A DNA stretch of 64,000 bases from Burkholderia arboris (lineage in GTDB: Bacteria; Pseudomonadota; Gammaproteobacteria; Burkholderiales; Burkholderiaceae), in contig NZ_CABVPX010000010.1 in the NCBI RefSeq assembly GCF_902499125.1, positions 1 to 64,000 on the forward strand, in the 5' to 3' direction. The notes beneath the pieces were generated by a model. It did no database searches. It was not told where the DNA came from and worked only from the letters and a program-made list of their open reading frames with translations. Each line of letters opens with the position of its first letter. Within the stretch, counting starts at the first letter, position 1. The translations under genes were made by a program, and so were the position numbers. Of the stretch, positions 61,577 through 64,000 are shown piece after piece.

Positions 61577-62695
61577 ATGCGCGAAGCCAGATACGTCAAA
61601 GGACTCGACGGCCTGCGAGCCCTCGCCGTCATCCTCGTTTTCCTGTCCCACAAGGGCCACGTCCTTGCCGTCGACGTCGGCAAGCTTGGTGTGTGGACGT
61701 TTTTCCTCATCAGCGGATTCCTGATCGTCGGCGAGCTGCATCGCAACCGCCAGGCCGTCGAGTGCGGCACCATGACGCGCCGCCACGCGTTCGCGCTGTT
61801 CCTCGCGAAGCGCGCGCTGCGGATCTTTCCCGTGTACTACCTGCTGCTCGCCGCGCTCGCGATCGCGCACGCGCTGTTCTACCAGCGCGGCGTCAACCTC
61901 GGGCTCGCGTGGCACGCGGCGTTCCTGTCGAATTACTGGATCGGCGTCGTGAAGGACGGCTGGCCGGGCTCCACCTCGCACTTCTGGAGCCTCGCCGTTG
62001 AACAGCAGTTCTATCTGATCGCCCCGCTCGCGCTGCTCGCGGTGCCTGCTGCGCGACACGTCGCGCTCGGTATCGCGGCCGTCGCGCTGTGCGCGGTCGC
62101 GCATCTCGCGCTCTACCTGTCGGATGCGTCGCCGGTGCTGATCTACGCGTTTTCGCCGTGGAATTTCGCACTGATCGCGCTCGGCGGCGTCGGTGCGATG
62201 GCGCTTGCCGACCGCGGCGCGGCCGCCGTGCGCCGTGTTCCACCCGGCTGGCTCGGCGCGGCAGGCGTCGTGTTCTTCCTCGCGCTGCCCGCGTGCACGA
62301 CGTTGCCGGACGCAGTCGCGGGGCTCGCGGACCTCGGCCTGTCCGCGTCGCTCGGCGCGCTGATGCTGTGGATCGTCAGCGAACCCGACCATCCCGTCGT
62401 CGCGCTGCTCGACCGGGGCCCGCTCGTCTATCTCGGCACGATCAGCTACGGCTTCTACCTGTTCCACAACCTGATTCCGACGCGCTTCGGCGTGCTGCCC
62501 GCGTCCTTCGCGCACGTGCCGATGCCGGAAATCGTCCGCGACGCGCTGCCCGAAATGCTGCAATTCGCGCTGGCCGTGCTGCTCGCGCACTTGTCCTGGC
62601 GCTATCTCGAAAAGCGGCTGCTCGACTTCAAGAAGCCGATCGCCGCGATGCTCGCCCGGCACTTCACTGCGCAACCGAGCGCGTCGCCGCGCTGA
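61577..62695 (+). CDS. Acyltransferase 3 (OafA/YrhL-type) membrane protein
   Basis: The 372-residue integral membrane protein has about ten spans. It opens VKGLDGLRALAVILVFLSHK, with the active-site His of the family; FSLAVEQQFYL-like HFWSLAVEQQFYLIAPLALL and LGTISYGFYLFHNLIP near the end are the other signatures. Family members O-acetylate LPS O-antigen, exopolysaccharide or peptidoglycan sugars in the periplasm. It is divergent from the HU-like gene and convergent with galU. The longer frame from 60191 is a shadow of the genes on the other strand. Confidence 0.88.
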   Translation: MREARYVKGLDGLRALAVILVFLSHKGHVLAVDVGKLGVWTFFLISGFLIVGELHRNRQAVECGTMTRRHAFALFLAKRALRIFPVYYLLLAALAIAHALFYQRGVNLGLAWHAAFLSNYWIGVVKDGWPGSTSHFWSLAVEQQFYLIAPLALLAVPAARHVALGIAAVALCAVAHLALYLSDASPVLIYAFSPWNFALIALGGVGAMALADRGAAAVRRVPPGWLGAAGVVFFLALPACTTLPDAVAGLADLGLSASLGALMLWIVSEPDHPVVALLDRGPLVYLGTISYGFYLFHNLIPTRFGVLPASFAHVPMPEIVRDALPEMLQFALAVLLAHLSWRYLEKRLLDFKKPIAAMLARHFTAQPSASPR

Positions 62696-63075
62696 GCGTC
62701 GCGCGGACGCGCACAAGAGCGCGGAAGGAAACAACACGCCCCGTCACGCCCGGGAGCCGATCCCGGCGATGCGCACCGCGTACTCGCGCGCCTCCGGCGA
62801 ACCCGGATCCAGCGCGCGCATCGACGTGCATCGCGCCGGCGAACTCGCCGAGCCGCTTGCCCGGACGGACGCTTCGGCACCGGTTTCAGGCGCGGCGCCC
62901 TACTTCGCCGGCGCACTCCGCTGCGCACGCAGCACCGCCCGCCACCCGAATCCGGCACGACGCGCCGGACGCACGCACCAGGATCGCGCGCCCGCACATG
63001 CAAAAAAGCCCCGGCGCCTGAGCGGCCGGGGCCAACGGAACAACCACCACCTGAAACAACGGAGCGCGCGGCTGC
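62696..63075. other. Intergenic region between acyltransferase and galU
   Basis: 380 bp between convergent genes. It contains the galU intrinsic terminator. The rest is GC-rich and no gene, repeat or hairpin stands out. ORFs in it have no family likeness. Confidence 0.45.
63002..63032 (-). terminator. Intrinsic terminator of galU
   Basis: On the minus strand GCCCCGGC, 9-nt loop, GCCGGGGC, then six T. It stands about 44 bp after the galU stop. Confidence 0.85.
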
Positions 63076-63963
63076 TTATGCGACAGCAGCCAGCGCGGGC
63101 AAGCAGGTACGCAGGTACGCCTCGAATTCGCGGCTGACTTCCGGATGCTGGAGCGCCAGCTCGACGGTTGCCTTGAGATAGCCGATCTTGCTGCCGCAGT
63201 CGAAGCGCGTGCCGAAGTAGCGATACGCGAGCACCTGCTCGTTCGCGAGCAGCGACTGGACCGCATCGGTCAGTTGCAGTTCACCACCGGCGCCCGGCTT
63301 GAGCTTGCGCAGATGATCGAAGATCGTCGGCATGAACACGTAGCGGCCGACCACGCCGAGATTCGACGGCGCGTCCTCGGGCGCCGGCTTCTCGATGATG
63401 CCCGACAGCTTGATGACGTCCTCTTCCCATTCACGGCCTTCTACGACGCCGTACGAGCGGCTGTCCTCGCGTGCGATCGTTTCGACGCCGATCACCGAGC
63501 TGTGATAGTGGTCGAACACGTCGACGAGTTGCTTGAGCACCGGCTGTTCGCCGTGCAGCAGGTCGTCGGCGAGGATCACCGCGAACGGCTCGCCGTGCAC
63601 GAGCTTCTCCGCGCACAGCACCGCATGGCCGAGACCGAGCGCTTCCGGCTGGCGCACGTAGAAGCAGTTGACGTTGCTCGGCTTGATGCCGCGCACGAGT
63701 TCCAGCAGCTTTTCCTTGCCGCGCGCCTCGAGTTCGGCCTCGATCTCGTACGACTTGTCGAAGTGATCTTCGATCGCGCGCTTGCTGCGCCCGGTGACGA
63801 AGATCATCTCGGTGATACCGGCGTTGATCGCTTCCTCGACCGCGTACTGAATCAGCGGCTTGTCGACGACGGGCAACATCTCCTTCGGGCTCGCCTTCGT
63901 TGCCGGGAGGAACCGCGTGCCGAGACCGGCAACGGGGAACACGGCCTTGGTGACTTTCAACAT
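63076..63963 (-). CDS. galU: UTP-glucose-1-phosphate uridylyltransferase
   Basis: The 295-residue cytoplasmic enzyme makes UDP-glucose from UTP and glucose-1-phosphate, feeding LPS core, exopolysaccharide and glucan synthesis. The nucleotide-binding start [20 protein letters not shown] is followed by [35 protein letters not shown] and [13 protein letters not shown] are also as in GalU. The ATG at 63963 has a Shine-Dalgarno (CAGGATGCGAAC). The window ends 37 bp upstream of it, so its promoter is cut off. An intrinsic terminator follows the gene. Confidence 0.95.
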   Translation of the reverse strand: MLKVTKAVFPVAGLGTRFLPATKASPKEMLPVVDKPLIQYAVEEAINAGITEMIFVTGRSKRAIEDHFDKSYEIEAELEARGKEKLLELVRGIKPSNVNCFYVRQPEALGLGHAVLCAEKLVHGEPFAVILADDLLHGEQPVLKQLVDVFDHYHSSVIGVETIAREDSRSYGVVEGREWEEDVIKLSGIIEKPAPEDAPSNLGVVGRYVFMPTIFDHLRKLKPGAGGELQLTDAVQSLLANEQVLAYRYFGTRFDCGSKIGYLKATVELALQHPEVSREFEAYLRTCLPALAAVA

Positions 63964-64000
63964 GTTCGCATCCTGATTGCGTTGACTGCGCCGCGTCGCC

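Noticed and set aside
1..64000. Prophage, transposon, rRNA or CRISPR content
   Set aside because: No integrase, transposase, phage structural gene, rRNA segment or regularly spaced repeat was seen on reading the window.

Overview
The window reads as chromosomal DNA of a Burkholderia-type betaproteobacterium, most likely of the B. cepacia complex. The GC content is high and most codons end in G or C, which produces long shadow ORFs on the opposite strands. Recognisable families include a complete Flp/Tad pilus locus, a general porin, a lysine/alanine-rich HU protein and GalU. Genus follows from gene content and style; species cannot be fixed without a database search. I see no prophage, insertion sequence, integrase, rRNA or CRISPR array.

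Layout. 1-1.5 kb: end of a GtrB-like glycosyltransferase and a GT87/DUF2029 membrane protein. 1.5-12 kb, minus strand: twelve tightly packed genes for the tight-adherence pilus (flp, tadV, rcpC, rcpA, a short lipoprotein, tadZ, tadA, tadB, tadC, tadD, tadE, tadG), many joined by 4-bp ATGA/GTGA overlaps and preceded by an unusually AT-rich stretch of several hundred bp. 12.9-22.3 kb: a sulfonate-type sulfur-scavenging region with an SsuA-like binding protein, two SsuC-like permeases, an SsuB-like ATPase and two TauD-family dioxygenases. An orphan family-5 binding protein, a DUF427 protein and a second SsuA-like protein follow. 23-30.5 kb: a LysR regulator and a polyamine/acid-resistance cluster, with an AdiA-type decarboxylase plus PotE antiporter divergent from a SpeF-type ornithine decarboxylase.

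30.8-40.4 kb: an MFS transporter, then a seven-gene minus-strand operon: MFS permease, divergent FGGY kinase, GlpD-like dehydrogenase, AGPS-like flavoprotein, GlpP-like antiterminator, ABM monooxygenase-fold protein and Fe-type alcohol dehydrogenase. A 25-bp palindrome lies in front of it. This is the best candidate for an incompletely described pathway. 40.6-44.2 kb: two successive divergent SDR/LysR pairs. 44.3-46.7 kb: an NCS2 purine permease, a Nudix hydrolase and a small membrane protein.

46.9-56.1 kb, minus strand: a compact selenocysteine module. A membrane-bound formate dehydrogenase (fdoGHI) whose catalytic subunit reads through an in-frame UGA is followed by fdhE, selA, selB and the selC tRNA-Sec. 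A bacterial SECIS hairpin sits directly after the UGA. Only selD is missing from the set. 56.2-64 kb: a YihY family protein, a porin, a VOC protein, an AadA-type aminoglycoside adenylyltransferase, the H1/HU-like protein, an acyltransferase-3 and galU.

Protein starts were chosen from Shine-Dalgarno sites, overlaps with neighbours and remembered family N-termini; several real starts are GTG. No alignment or search was run, so all family assignments rest on motif recognition.
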